DNA of 64,000 nt from Salinimicrobium marinum (GCF_014651535.1 NZ_BMXB01000019.1:1-64000); one strand, 5' to 3'; positions 7,596 through 17,212 are shown, counted from the stretch's first letter. The notes: generated by a model not told the origin, from the sequence alone. Program-made: numbers and translations.

Positions 7596-8963
7596 TTACT
7601 TCACGGGTTTTAGATTTTGCAGCATGGTAGGAATTAATTCACTTACCGTTGGATGTATGTGAACAGCATTTTTGATGACCGTATACGGCGCATCTGCATA
7701 CATCACATCAATAATTGCATGGATATATTCATCTGCCCTGGTTCCCAGGAAAGAGGCTCCCAGGATTTTATCTGTTCCTTCTTCCGTATAGATCTTTAGA
7801 AGTCCGTCTGTTTCCCCCATTTCTTTTGCACGTGCTATCTCTTTCATAGGTTTAATTGCAATATTGGCTTTTAAGCCTTTTTCCCTGATTTCTTCCAGAT
7901 TCATTCCAACCCGCGCCAGCGAAGGATCTATATAGGCGGCATAGCAGGAAATTCGATCTGAAAGATATTTTTTTTCCGTGCCCTGCAGGTGAGAATCAAC
8001 GATCTGAAAATCATTATAGGAAGTATGGGTAAAAGCTCCCTCTCCATTGCAGTCGCCCAGAGCAAAAATATGATCCATATTGGTTTGCAGCCTCTCATTC
8101 ACCTGGATGTATCCTTTTTTGTCGGTTTTAATTTCCGCAGCATCCAGTCCCAGTTCATCTGTGTTGGGTATTCTTCCTGTAGCCATGAGCAGGTGTGAAC
8201 CTTTTATGGAAGGCTCCCCTGTTTCACATTCCAACTGAATTTCGACACCTTCTCCCGCGGGTTTTGCACTAATACACTCAGACTTAAACCGGATATGTAT
8301 ATCTTCCTTCTTCAGGATTTCAGCAATGGCTTCAGAAATATCTTCGTCTTCCTTTTTCATTAATCTTTCGCCTCTTTCCAGGATGGTCACTTTGCTGCCA
8401 AACCTCCTGAACATCTGGGCGAACTCTAATCCCACATAACCGCCACCCACAATGATGAGGTGCTCGGGAATTTCCTCCAGCTCCAGCATGGTTTCATTGG
8501 TCAACACCGGAACATTCTCAAAACCTTCCGGAATTCGAGGTCTTGCTCCCACATTGATATAGATGGTTTCAGCAGAAAATATTTTTCCGTCTACTTCGAT
8601 GCTTTTTGAATCAATAAACTTTGCCTTACCCCTTATGAGGCTGATGCCCGGTTCTTCAGAAAAGCTTTTTTCCCAGCTGTCTCTGGACTCCTGGATTAGG
8701 TCATCCTTTCTTCTTTTGATCTGTTTGAGGTTCACCTTGACCTTTCCTTCAATACCAACACCCAGTTCTTCACTGTTTCTGGCTACAAAAACTCTTCTGG
8801 CGCTTGCAATATAGGTTTTGGTGGGGGTGCAGCCGGTGTTTACACATGTTCCACCAAGATGATTTTTCTCTATTATGGCTACTTTTTTACCTTTTTTGGC
8901 AAGGCTGAGAGCTAACGGTGGGCCAGCCTGTCCTGTTCCAATAATGATGGCATCGTATTTCAT
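7596..8963 (-). CDS. FAD-dependent pyridine nucleotide-disulfide oxidoreductase (mercuric reductase-like)
   Basis: A 455-residue flavoenzyme of the dihydrolipoamide dehydrogenase/mercuric reductase family. It has the FAD-binding GTGQAG motif (9-14), redox-active Cys40 and Cys45 in GGTCVNTGCTPTK, a second dinucleotide fold (IIVGGGYVGLEFAQ), the ATGRIPNTDEL segment, the FALGDCNG FAD motif, and the C-terminal dimer HIHPTVSELI with the catalytic His and Glu. It lacks the N-terminal heavy-metal-associated domain and C-terminal Cys pair of true mercuric reductases, so the annotation mercuric reductase would be too specific. The real electron acceptor is unknown. An SDR gene starts upstream on the same strand with only 19 bp between the two, suggesting one transcript. 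Confidence 0.88.
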   Translation of the reverse strand: MKYDAIIIGTGQAGPPLALSLAKKGKKVAIIEKNHLGGTCVNTGCTPTKTYIASARRVFVARNSEELGVGIEGKVKVNLKQIKRRKDDLIQESRDSWEKSFSEEPGISLIRGKAKFIDSKSIEVDGKIFSAETIYINVGARPRIPEGFENVPVLTNETMLELEEIPEHLIIVGGGYVGLEFAQMFRRFGSKVTILERGERLMKKEDEDISEAIAEILKKEDIHIRFKSECISAKPAGEGVEIQLECETGEPSIKGSHLLMATGRIPNTDELGLDAAEIKTDKKGYIQVNERLQTNMDHIFALGDCNGEGAFTHTSYNDFQIVDSHLQGTEKKYLSDRISCYAAYIDPSLARVGMNLEEIREKGLKANIAIKPMKEIARAKEMGETDGLLKIYTEEGTDKILGASFLGTRADEYIHAIIDVMYADAPYTVIKNAVHIHPTVSELIPTMLQNLKPVK

Positions 8964-8982
8964 GTATGTCTGGTTTTACTGG

Positions 8983-9759
8983 TTATGCTCCCTGGCCTAC
9001 GTTTTGCATTAGTCCGCCGTCCATTACGTAGGTGGATCCGGTTACATAATCTGAATCTGAAGAAGCCAGGAAAACAGCAAGTTTTCCAATTTCTGCGGGT
9101 GTGCCTGCTCTCTTCAGCGGGATATTGGAAGCTTTATCTTTCCGCACTTCCTTGTCTTCCTGTGCTTCCTGATTGAATGGCGTAAGGATCATTCCCGGGG
9201 CGATGTTGTTCACATTGATTTGGTATTCGGCCAGTTCCAGCGCAAGAGTTCTGGTAAGCATTCGTATGGCACCTTTGGTAGAACAATAATCGGCAGTTCC
9301 CGGTGCAGGAATATCTTCGTGAACGGAAGAAACGTTGATGATTTTCCCTTTTCCACCTTTTTGTTTCCGGATATTTATAAACCTCCTCACACAGAAAAAA
9401 TATCCGTAGAGATTCGTTTTTATGGCCTTGTCCCATTTTTCGGTAGAAAGGTCTTCCACTCTAATTCCCTGTCCGTTTATCGCTGCATTATTAATAAGGA
9501 TATGCAGATCTCCGAATTCTTCCAGCGCTTTATCAAACATTCTCTCTACATTCTCTTCATCGGAAACATCAATCTTGATAATGATCCCTTTTCTGCCGGC
9601 TTCCTGTACTGCTTTTAAAGTTTCTTCGGCGCCCTCTTTATCGGAATGATACGTGATCACCACATCGGCTCCTTCTTTGGCGAGTTCTATCGCAGATGCC
9701 TGTCCAATACCCGAATCTGATCCTGTTATTAATGCTATTTTGCCTTCTAGTTTACCCAT
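8983..9759 (-). CDS. SDR-family oxidoreductase (glucose 1-dehydrogenase-like)
   Basis: A classical short-chain dehydrogenase of 258 residues from the chosen ATG. It has the NAD(P)-binding TGSDSGIG (12-19), the structural NNAA, and the Ser144/145-Tyr158-Lys162 catalytic set (ADYCSTKGA). The C-terminal YVTGSTYVMDGGLM substrate loop is typical. The closest annotated family I recognise is glucose 1-dehydrogenase-like SDRs; the substrate is not certain. The frame stays open to 9807, with extra Met codons at 9786 and 9807, but MGKLEGKIALITG matches the usual N-terminus of the family. It is probably co-transcribed with the downstream FAD oxidoreductase. Confidence 0.88.
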   Translation of the reverse strand: MGKLEGKIALITGSDSGIGQASAIELAKEGADVVITYHSDKEGAEETLKAVQEAGRKGIIIKIDVSDEENVERMFDKALEEFGDLHILINNAAINGQGIRVEDLSTEKWDKAIKTNLYGYFFCVRRFINIRKQKGGKGKIINVSSVHEDIPAPGTADYCSTKGAIRMLTRTLALELAEYQINVNNIAPGMILTPFNQEAQEDKEVRKDKASNIPLKRAGTPAEIGKLAVFLASSDSDYVTGSTYVMDGGLMQNVGQGA

Positions 9760-9892
9760 GACGTTTTCTGTTTTATAAATATTCATCTCAAAAGAATAAG
9801 CTACCAACTATTATTGGGATACGATGTTAACAAAAAGATAATTAAGCAGTTATAATTAAAAGCCTGTAGCTGCTACTTTTAGCTGACAAACA

Positions 9893-12800
9893 CTAGTATT
9901 TAAAGTTAACAGTGAAGGTTAAGCGGTTGCCATCATCACCGTGATAAAATCCTATATTTCCGGTGAGAGCCAGTAAACCGTTGATCCAGATGGAGCCTCC
10001 GTAGTTGTTGCGCCACCGGTCTGAAAGGTCATTTTCTGACCATACTCTTCCGTAGTCAAAACCAACACTGGCGCCCAGGATAATGGGAAGAAATTCCGTT
10101 TCCAGAAGCGCAAAGGCACTCCGCAGATCGGTACTGTGATAAAAAGATCTTTTTCCATTGAACCTGTGGTTACGGTACCCCCTTAAATTATTATTACCTC
10201 CCAAAGTGGCTCCATGGTAGAACTCATATTCATCTCCAAGAATTGCTTCCCCGCCTATTTTGGTGGCTATAACCGCAAATCCGCTGGAAATTAAAGGATA
10301 ATCAAAAGATAGGGAAGGTTCAATGTATCCAAAGCTATTGTCGCCACCATCAATATTGGTCTTGTATCCTGAAGTTACATCGAATTCCATTCCTCTGCTG
10401 GGGAAAGAGGCGTTATTTTTATTGTAGTAATTGTAATTTATTTCTGCTCCTCCATAAAGCTGACTTTCAAAAATGTCATTTTCGGGAGAGAAAACCTGAC
10501 TTACATAATCATCCCCGTCTGAATGTATTTTTAAAGATTCGATCATGGGTTTAAAATAAAATCTTCCTCCGGCGTCATTCCTCCAGATGAGAGATGGTGC
10601 TATATGCCATTGCCGGATCTTTACCCGGTTAAAATCTTTTTCTACAGAATTTCGGTCATATTGAGAATCGTTACCTGTTCCAAAATAATTCAGGAAATAA
10701 TTGGGGCTGGTATACCTTGCTTCAATTCCGAAGTTCCAGTCGTAAAATACATGGGCAAATTCTCCCGAATAATTCACCTCGTACCCATTGGTGGCAAAAT
10801 AATAATTGGCGCCCAGCCTATGCTGAGTCGAGAATGGATTTTGAACAAGACCATAAGTGGTGAAAATATTTCTTACTCCCAGGGAAAAACCGGCATCGGG
10901 AACAAAATCGGCATAGGGTAAAATTCTAAAATCGTGATATTTTCGTTTAGTGTAGTCGTAATGATTGATGTCATAAGAGTCTACCAGCCATTTCCGGCTT
11001 TTTGAATTCAAAATGGTGTTTTCGGAGCTCCTGTAATCATACAGTTTAATTTTTCTGGTGTTTGTGAAGTCGTACGTATCATTTTTGGCACCTCCAAGCA
11101 CTTTCATTTTGATCAGGTCATTTCCTTCTCCAGAGGTCGTGAAAGTATCCTCTCCATCAAGTCCATAGACCCAGATTTCTTCGGTTTCGGCAGAAGAGTA
11201 GTCTTTGTTAAAGATCTCTTCCCCTGCGGTTGTGATGTTGATATTCGTGATACCATTTTCTTTTCGGGTGATTGCAACATCATCGTCCTCTTCGGTTCCA
11301 ATAACCATATTGAATTCCTGAAGATAATCGTAATAAGTTCTTGCAGTTGCCAGTAAATTGTCGCGTCTGTATTTTAAGGTAGACTTTATTTCTTCTATAC
11401 TATGGTCCCGGACTTCTTTGGGTAATTCGGCAAAGGAACTTTCAATGACTTCATCGGTCATTTGCTCCTGAATGATCTGCACCTGCTGTTCCCAATCATT
11501 CCATTCCGAAGATTTTAGGAAACTATGATCCAGGGGATAGCCAGACCAGGTGAGCCATTTTAAATTTTTGATCTCATTGGTGTAGGATTGCATTTTTCTA
11601 AGCTCGGGGATGGAAAGCTTTAAAAATGCCATAAGGGCTCCGTCATAATTGGGAAAAGCGAAATCCCGGTCCCTGGGAATGGGATAATATACTTTTTTTC
11701 CGTTTTCTTCAAATTCTGCCCAGCGCCATTGATCTTCATGCCGGTCCCAGTCTCCCACCATAAGGTCAAATAACCTCACCTTGATAAAAGAATTTTCGTC
11801 TACTTCTACATTTTTGTCTTCTCTTATTTCCAGGAGAAGATCAAGAGTGCTCAAAATATCATTTGATGCCCCCAGGGTTTCAAAATCCTTATTTTCATCG
11901 CCTACATGGGGCTCGAGCATGTATAATTCATCTCCATATTCGTCATTATGAATGCCCAGGGCCGGCTGCTTGGGCACATAGTAAATTTCCGGGTTTATGT
12001 GATAGATGTCCAGCGCGTCATACAGGCCGTTTATTCCGAAGGGAGCATAGGGATGGGAAGTAGTGAAAAAATCTGATAAATATCTGTAAACAATGGTATT
12101 GTCCAGAAATTCTCCCACGTAATTTTCTTTAATTAAATCGGCCTGAACATATCTTTTCGGACTTTTCCTTAAAGCGCGAATGGTATATTCATGGGCATCA
12201 TCATCAATAAACCTTAGAGAGCGGGATTGTTGCCCGCCACCTTCTTTTAACGGCCTTAAATTTCCCGGAATCGTGTCAATATTCAGCACGGGTGCTTCAA
12301 TCTCCGTGCTAAAGATTTCCCGGTTGGTATTTCCCAGTAACCATTTGTGGAATTTACTTTTTTGGGTCTCCTCTTTACTGTAGATCGAAGATAACATGGT
12401 GGGGCCTACGTCTTCCTGTTCCTCATAAGTTACATCTTCCAGCCGTGGGCGCTCCCGTTCAATGTTTTTACTGAAAAGCAGCTGGGAACCTTCTGTAGTT
12501 ACCTCATAAAAATCGGCTTTAGAGCTTCCGTCCTTATAGATGGTAAGTTTTACAAATCCGTTTTTTTCCGAAGCAAAGTGTTCGTCTTCTTTTGCCCGGG
12601 CAGCTTCAGTTTTTGCGGCAGCACCGCTTATGATTTGTGGGTTTCTTTCATTGTCGAGGAATTGAAGGTTACGGTGACTTCCCGATACAAAAATGACATC
12701 ATCATAAAGACTGGCAAGAGTTTCAAGTCGGCTTCTTAGACGCTGCAGCTTTTGGTGTTCAAAGGATTGAGGGAAAAAACCACCCGTTCTGTTAATAAAC

Positions 12801-13438
12801 CCGAGATTATTGTTACTCATAACTGGATGGTGAATGGCCACAATCTTTGTTTTTCCGTGGTTGTCTTTCAGGTCATCTTTAAATTCAACAAAAAACTGCT
12901 CCCGGTCTTTGATCTCGCAATCCAAATTCATCTCCGGGTGGTCATCCCAGTCCTCCAGGAACCATTGGGAGTCTACAGTGATAAGAACCACCTCATCATT
13001 TAAAACTTCTTCTTCCAGTGGGCAGCCGTCATCGGGCCAGACTTCTGCTTTGCTGTTGTCCTGCAGGAAGGATTCAAGATCATCAATACTTTGTGGGGCA
13101 GCCTTGTTCCATTCCCGTACGCCGGGAGTGAAAATCACCTTTCCGTTAAAATTACTAATGGGTTCCAGTAGCTGTTTCCTTAGAAAATCTTCTGAATTTT
13201 TTCTCGCTGCTCCTTCAGGAAATCCTTCTTTCCGAGTCATATTGCCCAGCAGCAGGAGCATAGCGGAATCATCTTTTTCGGAAGCTTTATTGATTTCAGA
13301 AAAAATTGATGCTGCAGCATTCTCTTCTGAATCTCCCGTGTTTGCAGAAATGTAAAAAGTATGTGATATTTCCTGTTGTGAAAAAGCAGGAGAGGAAAAT
13401 ATCAGCAGGATTAGCATTAAAAAATGAAGTTTTCGCAT
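9893..13438 (-). CDS. Three-part outer-membrane protein: degenerate phosphoesterase, kinase-like domain, Omp85-type barrel
   Basis: A 1,181-residue protein with a signal peptide (ending AFSQQ, about residue 22). Residues 25-320 keep a calcineurin-like phosphoesterase layout, but the metal-binding motifs are lost: GDAG is ANTG (32-35), LGDN is LGNM (64-67), and GNHDW is GVREW (106-110). HHP (203-205) remains; GHEHN has become GSHRN. Residues 385-700 have GGGQQSRSLRF, YTIRALRK, GDWDRHEDQW (562-571) and PRDRDFAF (588-595), resembling the catalytic and metal loops of Fam20/HipA-type kinases (inference). The C-terminal 400 residues form a barrel with the Omp85 lid-lock-like LRGYRNHRF and end TFTVNFKY. 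The ATG at 13438 begins the signal peptide; an upstream start at 13477 is less likely. Confidence 0.8.
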   Translation of the reverse strand: MRKLHFLMLILLIFSSPAFSQQEISHTFYISANTGDSEENAAASIFSEINKASEKDDSAMLLLLGNMTRKEGFPEGAARKNSEDFLRKQLLEPISNFNGKVIFTPGVREWNKAAPQSIDDLESFLQDNSKAEVWPDDGCPLEEEVLNDEVVLITVDSQWFLEDWDDHPEMNLDCEIKDREQFFVEFKDDLKDNHGKTKIVAIHHPVMSNNNLGFINRTGGFFPQSFEHQKLQRLRSRLETLASLYDDVIFVSGSHRNLQFLDNERNPQIISGAAAKTEAARAKEDEHFASEKNGFVKLTIYKDGSSKADFYEVTTEGSQLLFSKNIERERPRLEDVTYEEQEDVGPTMLSSIYSKEETQKSKFHKWLLGNTNREIFSTEIEAPVLNIDTIPGNLRPLKEGGGQQSRSLRFIDDDAHEYTIRALRKSPKRYVQADLIKENYVGEFLDNTIVYRYLSDFFTTSHPYAPFGINGLYDALDIYHINPEIYYVPKQPALGIHNDEYGDELYMLEPHVGDENKDFETLGASNDILSTLDLLLEIREDKNVEVDENSFIKVRLFDLMVGDWDRHEDQWRWAEFEENGKKVYYPIPRDRDFAFPNYDGALMAFLKLSIPELRKMQSYTNEIKNLKWLTWSGYPLDHSFLKSSEWNDWEQQVQIIQEQMTDEVIESSFAELPKEVRDHSIEEIKSTLKYRRDNLLATARTYYDYLQEFNMVIGTEEDDDVAITRKENGITNINITTAGEEIFNKDYSSAETEEIWVYGLDGEDTFTTSGEGNDLIKMKVLGGAKNDTYDFTNTRKIKLYDYRSSENTILNSKSRKWLVDSYDINHYDYTKRKYHDFRILPYADFVPDAGFSLGVRNIFTTYGLVQNPFSTQHRLGANYYFATNGYEVNYSGEFAHVFYDWNFGIEARYTSPNYFLNYFGTGNDSQYDRNSVEKDFNRVKIRQWHIAPSLIWRNDAGGRFYFKPMIESLKIHSDGDDYVSQVFSPENDIFESQLYGGAEINYNYYNKNNASFPSRGMEFDVTSGYKTNIDGGDNSFGYIEPSLSFDYPLISSGFAVIATKIGGEAILGDEYEFYHGATLGGNNNLRGYRNHRFNGKRSFYHSTDLRSAFALLETEFLPIILGASVGFDYGRVWSENDLSDRWRNNYGGSIWINGLLALTGNIGFYHGDDGNRLTFTVNFKY

Positions 13439-13782
13439 AGATTTTAAAGGTCCATCTTTGGATTTGTATTCTATCAATGTATAATTAATACAGATTAATT
13501 CTTGAACATGTCAAGATCAAAAAAAAAGCAGAAATGCATGTGATTTTTAACGGATTATAACATTTTAAAAGGGCTTCTGCACAAGATTTCGTTAATATCT
13601 GGAGGGTGTGGAAAAGGAAATGTTTTTCCGGAAATGATTTGTTTATAAGAATTAAAAAATGGAATATTTTGCTGATGCGGTTCATCACCAAAAACATTTC
13701 TGTCGTCGTTGAAAGAATAGCAGGATCAACCCAATCACCTGCACTATGCGGAATAAAGGAAGAATATCTGGTTGCTTAGCGG

Positions 13783-13805
13783 ATACCTAATAGACCGGTA
13801 GGTAT
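13783..13805. promoter_or_regulatory. ATACCTA/TAGGTAT inverted repeat in a 390-bp gap
   Basis: Perfect 7-bp arms with a 9-bp spacer. It lies in the otherwise empty gap between tadA and the large outer-membrane gene, 27 bp beyond the tadA stop. The form resembles a TetR-type operator, but no regulator gene is adjacent; it might instead be part of the tadA 3' end. The rest of this gap shows no convincing gene. Confidence 0.25.
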
Positions 13806-13831
13806 TGATATTGTAGAAATTTCTTAAAAGA

Positions 13832-14281
13832 TTAATTCAAATTTCTTTTTTCAATGAAAAACCGCTTTAGCAAGGCAGAGGCTTCATTTTCCATAATTCC
13901 TGATGTTACTTTTGTTTTAGGATGGAGTCTGGTGCCCATTTTTCGATAGCCGCGATCGGGATCGGTGGCAGCAAAAACAAGATTTGAGATCTGGCTCCAG
14001 TACAGGGCACCGGCACACATTTGGCAGGGTTCAAGAGTGACGTACATCGTGCAACCTTTTAAATACTTTCCGCCAAGAAAATTTGCGGCAGCGGTAATAG
14101 CCTGCATTTCTGCATGGGCAGTTACATCATTTAAAAGTTCGGTCAAATTGTGTCCGCGGGCAATGATCTGTTGATCTATTACCACGACTACCCCTACAGG
14201 AATTTCTCCTTTCTCAAACGCATACTCGGCCTCTTCAAGGGCTTTTCGCATAAAATAACTATCGTCAAAAACCAGTTGCAT
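13832..14281 (-). CDS. tadA: tRNA-specific adenosine deaminase (TadA)
   Basis: TadA deaminates adenosine 34 to inosine in the anticodon of tRNA-Arg(ACG). The 149-residue product has the zinc-dependent deaminase signature: His56-Ala-Glu58 (THAEMQAI; Glu58 is the proton shuttle) and Cys86-Cys89 (TLEPCQMCAGAL). The later RGYRKMGTRLHP region and the C-terminal helix (ALLKRFF) agree with TadA over cytosine or guanine deaminases. The true ATG is at 14281; codons further upstream would need a TTG start. It is divergent from dxs, with only 38 bp between the start codons, so the two promoters must overlap. Confidence 0.93.
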   Translation of the reverse strand: MQLVFDDSYFMRKALEEAEYAFEKGEIPVGVVVVIDQQIIARGHNLTELLNDVTAHAEMQAITAAANFLGGKYLKGCTMYVTLEPCQMCAGALYWSQISNLVFAATDPDRGYRKMGTRLHPKTKVTSGIMENEASALLKRFFIEKRNLN

Positions 14282-14305
14282 ATTCAAAAATACAATTTCA
14301 AAATG

Positions 14306-14313
14306 TACCTTTG
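14306..14313 (+). promoter_or_regulatory. Candidate dxs -7 element, TACCTTTG
   Basis: This matches the Bacteroidota -7 consensus TAnnTTTG exactly and ends 6 bp before the dxs ATG. If used, transcription would begin at or next to the start codon (leaderless mRNA). A good -33 TTTG at the usual spacing is not evident. Confidence 0.4.
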
Positions 14314-14319
14314 CTGCTT

Positions 14320-16098
14320 ATGGCAAAAAGTCTCTTAAATAAGATAAATTCTCCTGCAGATCTTCGGGAACTTCCTGCTGAAAAACTCGCTGATCTGGCA
14401 GTAGAACTACGCCAGTTTATCATTGATATTGTAGCGGCAAAGGAAGGACATTTAGGAGCCAGCCTTGGGGTGGTGGAATTGACCATTGCCTTACATTATG
14501 TTTTCAATACGCCCGAAGATGACCTCATCTGGGATGTGGGCCACCAGGCCTATGGCCATAAGATCCTAACCGGAAGGAGGGAAGTCTTTCATACCAACCG
14601 ACAACTTAACGGCATTAGCGGATTTCCGAAGAGAGGAGAAAGTGAATATGACAGTTTTGGAGTGGGGCATAGCTCCACAGCAATCTCTGCAGCCCTGGGA
14701 ATGGCCATTGCTTCCAATCTTTCCGAAGATTTCGAAAAACAACATATCGCTGTAATAGGTGACGCGTCCATTGCCAGTGGAATGGCCTTTGAAGGTCTCA
14801 ATCATGCCGGAGTTACCCGTGCAAATTTGCTGGTGATCCTTAATGACAATGCAATAGGGATTGATCCAAGTGTAGGTGCTTTGAAGCAATATTTTGCCAA
14901 GGCCAAAGTTGGTTATAAGCCACGGCAAATGAATATGATCGAGGCACTCAATTTTCAATATCACGGTCCGGTGGACGGTCATGACCTTCCATCACTGATA
15001 AAGGCCCTGGAGCATTTAAAAACAATAAAAGGCCCTAAGTTTCTTCATGTGATCACCAAAAAAGGCAAAGGCCTTAAAAAAGCTGAAGAAGACCAGGTAA
15101 AATACCATGCCCCGGGAAAATTTGACCGGGCTACAGGTGAGATTATAGTCAAAAATTCCAATGGATTACCGCCAAAATATCAGGATGTTTTCGGACTTAC
15201 GTTGCTGGAACTGGCAAAAAAGAATGAAAAGATCATAGGGATCACTCCAGCCATGCCCACGGGAAGTTCTTTAAAATACATGATGGATGCCCTGCCCGAA
15301 AGAGCTTTTGATGTTGGCATTGCAGAGCAACATGCGGTCACACTTGCCGCCGGAATGGCAACTCAGGGATATATTGTTTTCTGTAACATATATTCTACCT
15401 TTTTACAGAGAGCGTATGACCAGTTAATTCATGACGTTGCTTTGCAAAAGCTGCCGGTGATCTTTTGCCTGGATCGTGCAGGACTGGTTGGGGAAGATGG
15501 TGCTACCCATCACGGAGTTTTTGATCTGGCTTACCTGAGATGTATTCCCAATCTGCACATTTTTGCACCCATGGATGAAGTGGAACTTCGAAATATGCTG
15601 TACACTGCCCAGCTGGGACTTGAATTTCCGTTGGTGATTCGATATCCAAGGGGAAGGGGAGTGACCATTGACTGGCAACAGCCTTTTGAAAAAATAGAAT
15701 CCGGAAAAGGGATTTGTGTTAAAAATGGTGCAAAAATTGTGGTTCTCAGCATCGGCCATATTGGACAGAATGTAAAACAGGCACTGAAGCAAACTCCGGA
15801 AGAAGGGCTTATTGCTCATTATCACCTTAGGTTTGTGAAACCACTGGATGAAGAACTTTTACATACCATCTTTGGAAAGTATGAAAGAGTTGTAACAATA
15901 GAAGACGGTACGGCCACGGGAGGCTTTGGAAGTGCTGTTCTGGAATTTGCTGCAAAGCATCAATATAGCCTCCCGATTGAAGTTATGGGAATACCCGATT
16001 TCTTTATTGAACATGGAAAAGTGGAAGAATTGCAAGAAATCGCGAAAATTAGCGTTGAGGATATAGTGAAGATGTTGAAACTTCAGTTACATAAGTAG
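14320..16098 (+). CDS. dxs: 1-deoxy-D-xylulose-5-phosphate synthase
   Basis: DXS condenses pyruvate with glyceraldehyde 3-phosphate, the first step of the MEP isoprenoid pathway, and also supplies thiamine and pyridoxal precursors. The 592-residue length fits the family's short form. Visible motifs are the His of WDVGHQAYGHK (67-82), the thiamine diphosphate motif GDAS followed by LNDNAIGID (148-182), the catalytic Glu in DVGIAEQHAV (about 341) and the DRAG transketolase-C motif. The frame opens at a TTG at 14311, but the ATG at 14320 gives the expected MAKSLLNKINSPADL start. A DUF3078 gene follows after 35 bp and is probably co-transcribed. Confidence 0.97.
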   Translation: MAKSLLNKINSPADLRELPAEKLADLAVELRQFIIDIVAAKEGHLGASLGVVELTIALHYVFNTPEDDLIWDVGHQAYGHKILTGRREVFHTNRQLNGISGFPKRGESEYDSFGVGHSSTAISAALGMAIASNLSEDFEKQHIAVIGDASIASGMAFEGLNHAGVTRANLLVILNDNAIGIDPSVGALKQYFAKAKVGYKPRQMNMIEALNFQYHGPVDGHDLPSLIKALEHLKTIKGPKFLHVITKKGKGLKKAEEDQVKYHAPGKFDRATGEIIVKNSNGLPPKYQDVFGLTLLELAKKNEKIIGITPAMPTGSSLKYMMDALPERAFDVGIAEQHAVTLAAGMATQGYIVFCNIYSTFLQRAYDQLIHDVALQKLPVIFCLDRAGLVGEDGATHHGVFDLAYLRCIPNLHIFAPMDEVELRNMLYTAQLGLEFPLVIRYPRGRGVTIDWQQPFEKIESGKGICVKNGAKIVVLSIGHIGQNVKQALKQTPEEGLIAHYHLRFVKPLDEELLHTIFGKYERVVTIEDGTATGGFGSAVLEFAAKHQYSLPIEVMGIPDFFIEHGKVEELQEIAKISVEDIVKMLKLQLHK

Positions 16099-16133
16099 AA
16101 AATCATTAAATAAATACCATAGTACACGGCCTC

Positions 16134-17165
16134 ATGTCAATTCGATTTCTTCTCCTGTTTCTTTCATTGCTCTCTTTTAATGCTCATGCCGCTATCGATA
16201 CCACTTCGGCAGATACTACCAGGCACTCATTTTCTCATTTTCTTAAAACGGCTGCTGTTGTAGATACCATCTCTACCGATACTACCATGGTGGTAAAGGA
16301 AAAGGTGAATTACTGGAACAAAGTAAACAAAGTGGGACTCAACCTTAGCGAAGTGGCTTTTGTGAACTGGAATGCGGGGGGGAACAATTCCTTTTCCGCT
16401 TTGTTGCATGCAAATTTTGGAAGAAGGTATCGAAAAAAGCTGCTCAACTGGAATTCTACCATGGTCATAAAATATGGTTTTAATGCCCAGGAAGGAAGGG
16501 AATTGAGAAAGACTGAAGATCAGTTAGAGATCAATTCCAACTTCGGATATAGAAGAGATTCCGTTTCTAATTTTTATTATTCAGCAAAATTTAATTTCAA
16601 TACGCAGTTTACCTACGGATACCGGTATCCCAATACAGAAAACCCTATTTCCAAATTTATGGCTCCCGGATATGCTTTTCTGGGGGTAGGAACAGAATAT
16701 TCTCATCCTTCCGAAGAGTTTACTGCATACATTTCGCCCGTGACGCTAAAATCCACCTTTGTTCTTGACCAGCGCCTGGCGAATGAAGGGATGTTTGGGG
16801 TGCGGGAAGCCATAAGAGACGAAGAAGGAAATATTTTACAGGAAGGAGAGAAGATACGGGCCGAATTTGGTTTTCTGGTGAGTAGTACTTTTAACAAAGA
16901 GCTTTTCGATAATATCATTTTTGATAATCAGTTAAGGCTTTATTCAGATTACCTGAACAAGTTTGGAAATGTTGATGTGGATTGGGAGTTTAATGTCAAT
17001 TTAAAGGTAAACACTCATGTGCAGGCTAATATTGGGTCGCACCTGCGATATGATGATGATGTGAAATTCAAGGAAGATCGTGATGGGGATGGCGAACTGG
17101 AAACCGGAGGCCCAAAAATTCAATTTAAGCAATTGCTGGGGGTGGGCCTCGTCTACGAATTTTAA
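16134..17165 (+). CDS. DUF3078 outer-membrane-associated protein
   Basis: A 343-residue protein with a signal peptide (ending near NAHAAI, residue 20), a Thr/Asp-rich linker (DTTSADTT, then DTISTDTT) and a DUF3078 domain recognised by the opening KVGLNLSEVAFVNWNAGGNNS followed by many alternating strands. The C-terminus LLGVGLVYEF is typical of the last strand of an outer-membrane barrel. DUF3078 proteins often sit near isoprenoid or lipoate genes in flavobacteria, but their function is unknown. Here the gene lies directly after dxs on the same strand, so it may share that transcript. The family call is confident; the barrel topology is inferred. Confidence 0.85.
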   Translation: MSIRFLLLFLSLLSFNAHAAIDTTSADTTRHSFSHFLKTAAVVDTISTDTTMVVKEKVNYWNKVNKVGLNLSEVAFVNWNAGGNNSFSALLHANFGRRYRKKLLNWNSTMVIKYGFNAQEGRELRKTEDQLEINSNFGYRRDSVSNFYYSAKFNFNTQFTYGYRYPNTENPISKFMAPGYAFLGVGTEYSHPSEEFTAYISPVTLKSTFVLDQRLANEGMFGVREAIRDEEGNILQEGEKIRAEFGFLVSSTFNKELFDNIIFDNQLRLYSDYLNKFGNVDVDWEFNVNLKVNTHVQANIGSHLRYDDDVKFKEDRDGDGELETGGPKIQFKQLLGVGLVYEF

Positions 17166-17212
17166 TACCCTGGTAATAATTTACAGTTCCACAGGATTCT
17201 TAAGCAGAAAAC

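Noticed and set aside
7596-8963. Mercuric reductase (merA)
   Set aside because: It lacks the N-terminal metal-binding domain and the C-terminal Cys pair, and no mer genes are nearby, so the broader family name is used.
9220-9618. 132-residue plus-strand ORF
   Set aside because: It is antisense to the SDR gene, whose catalytic motifs are intact.
13485-13697. 70-residue ORF on the minus strand upstream of the large outer-membrane gene
   Set aside because: Composition is Ile/Leu/Phe-rich without a coherent signal peptide or motif, and it occupies the expected promoter region. Most likely non-coding.
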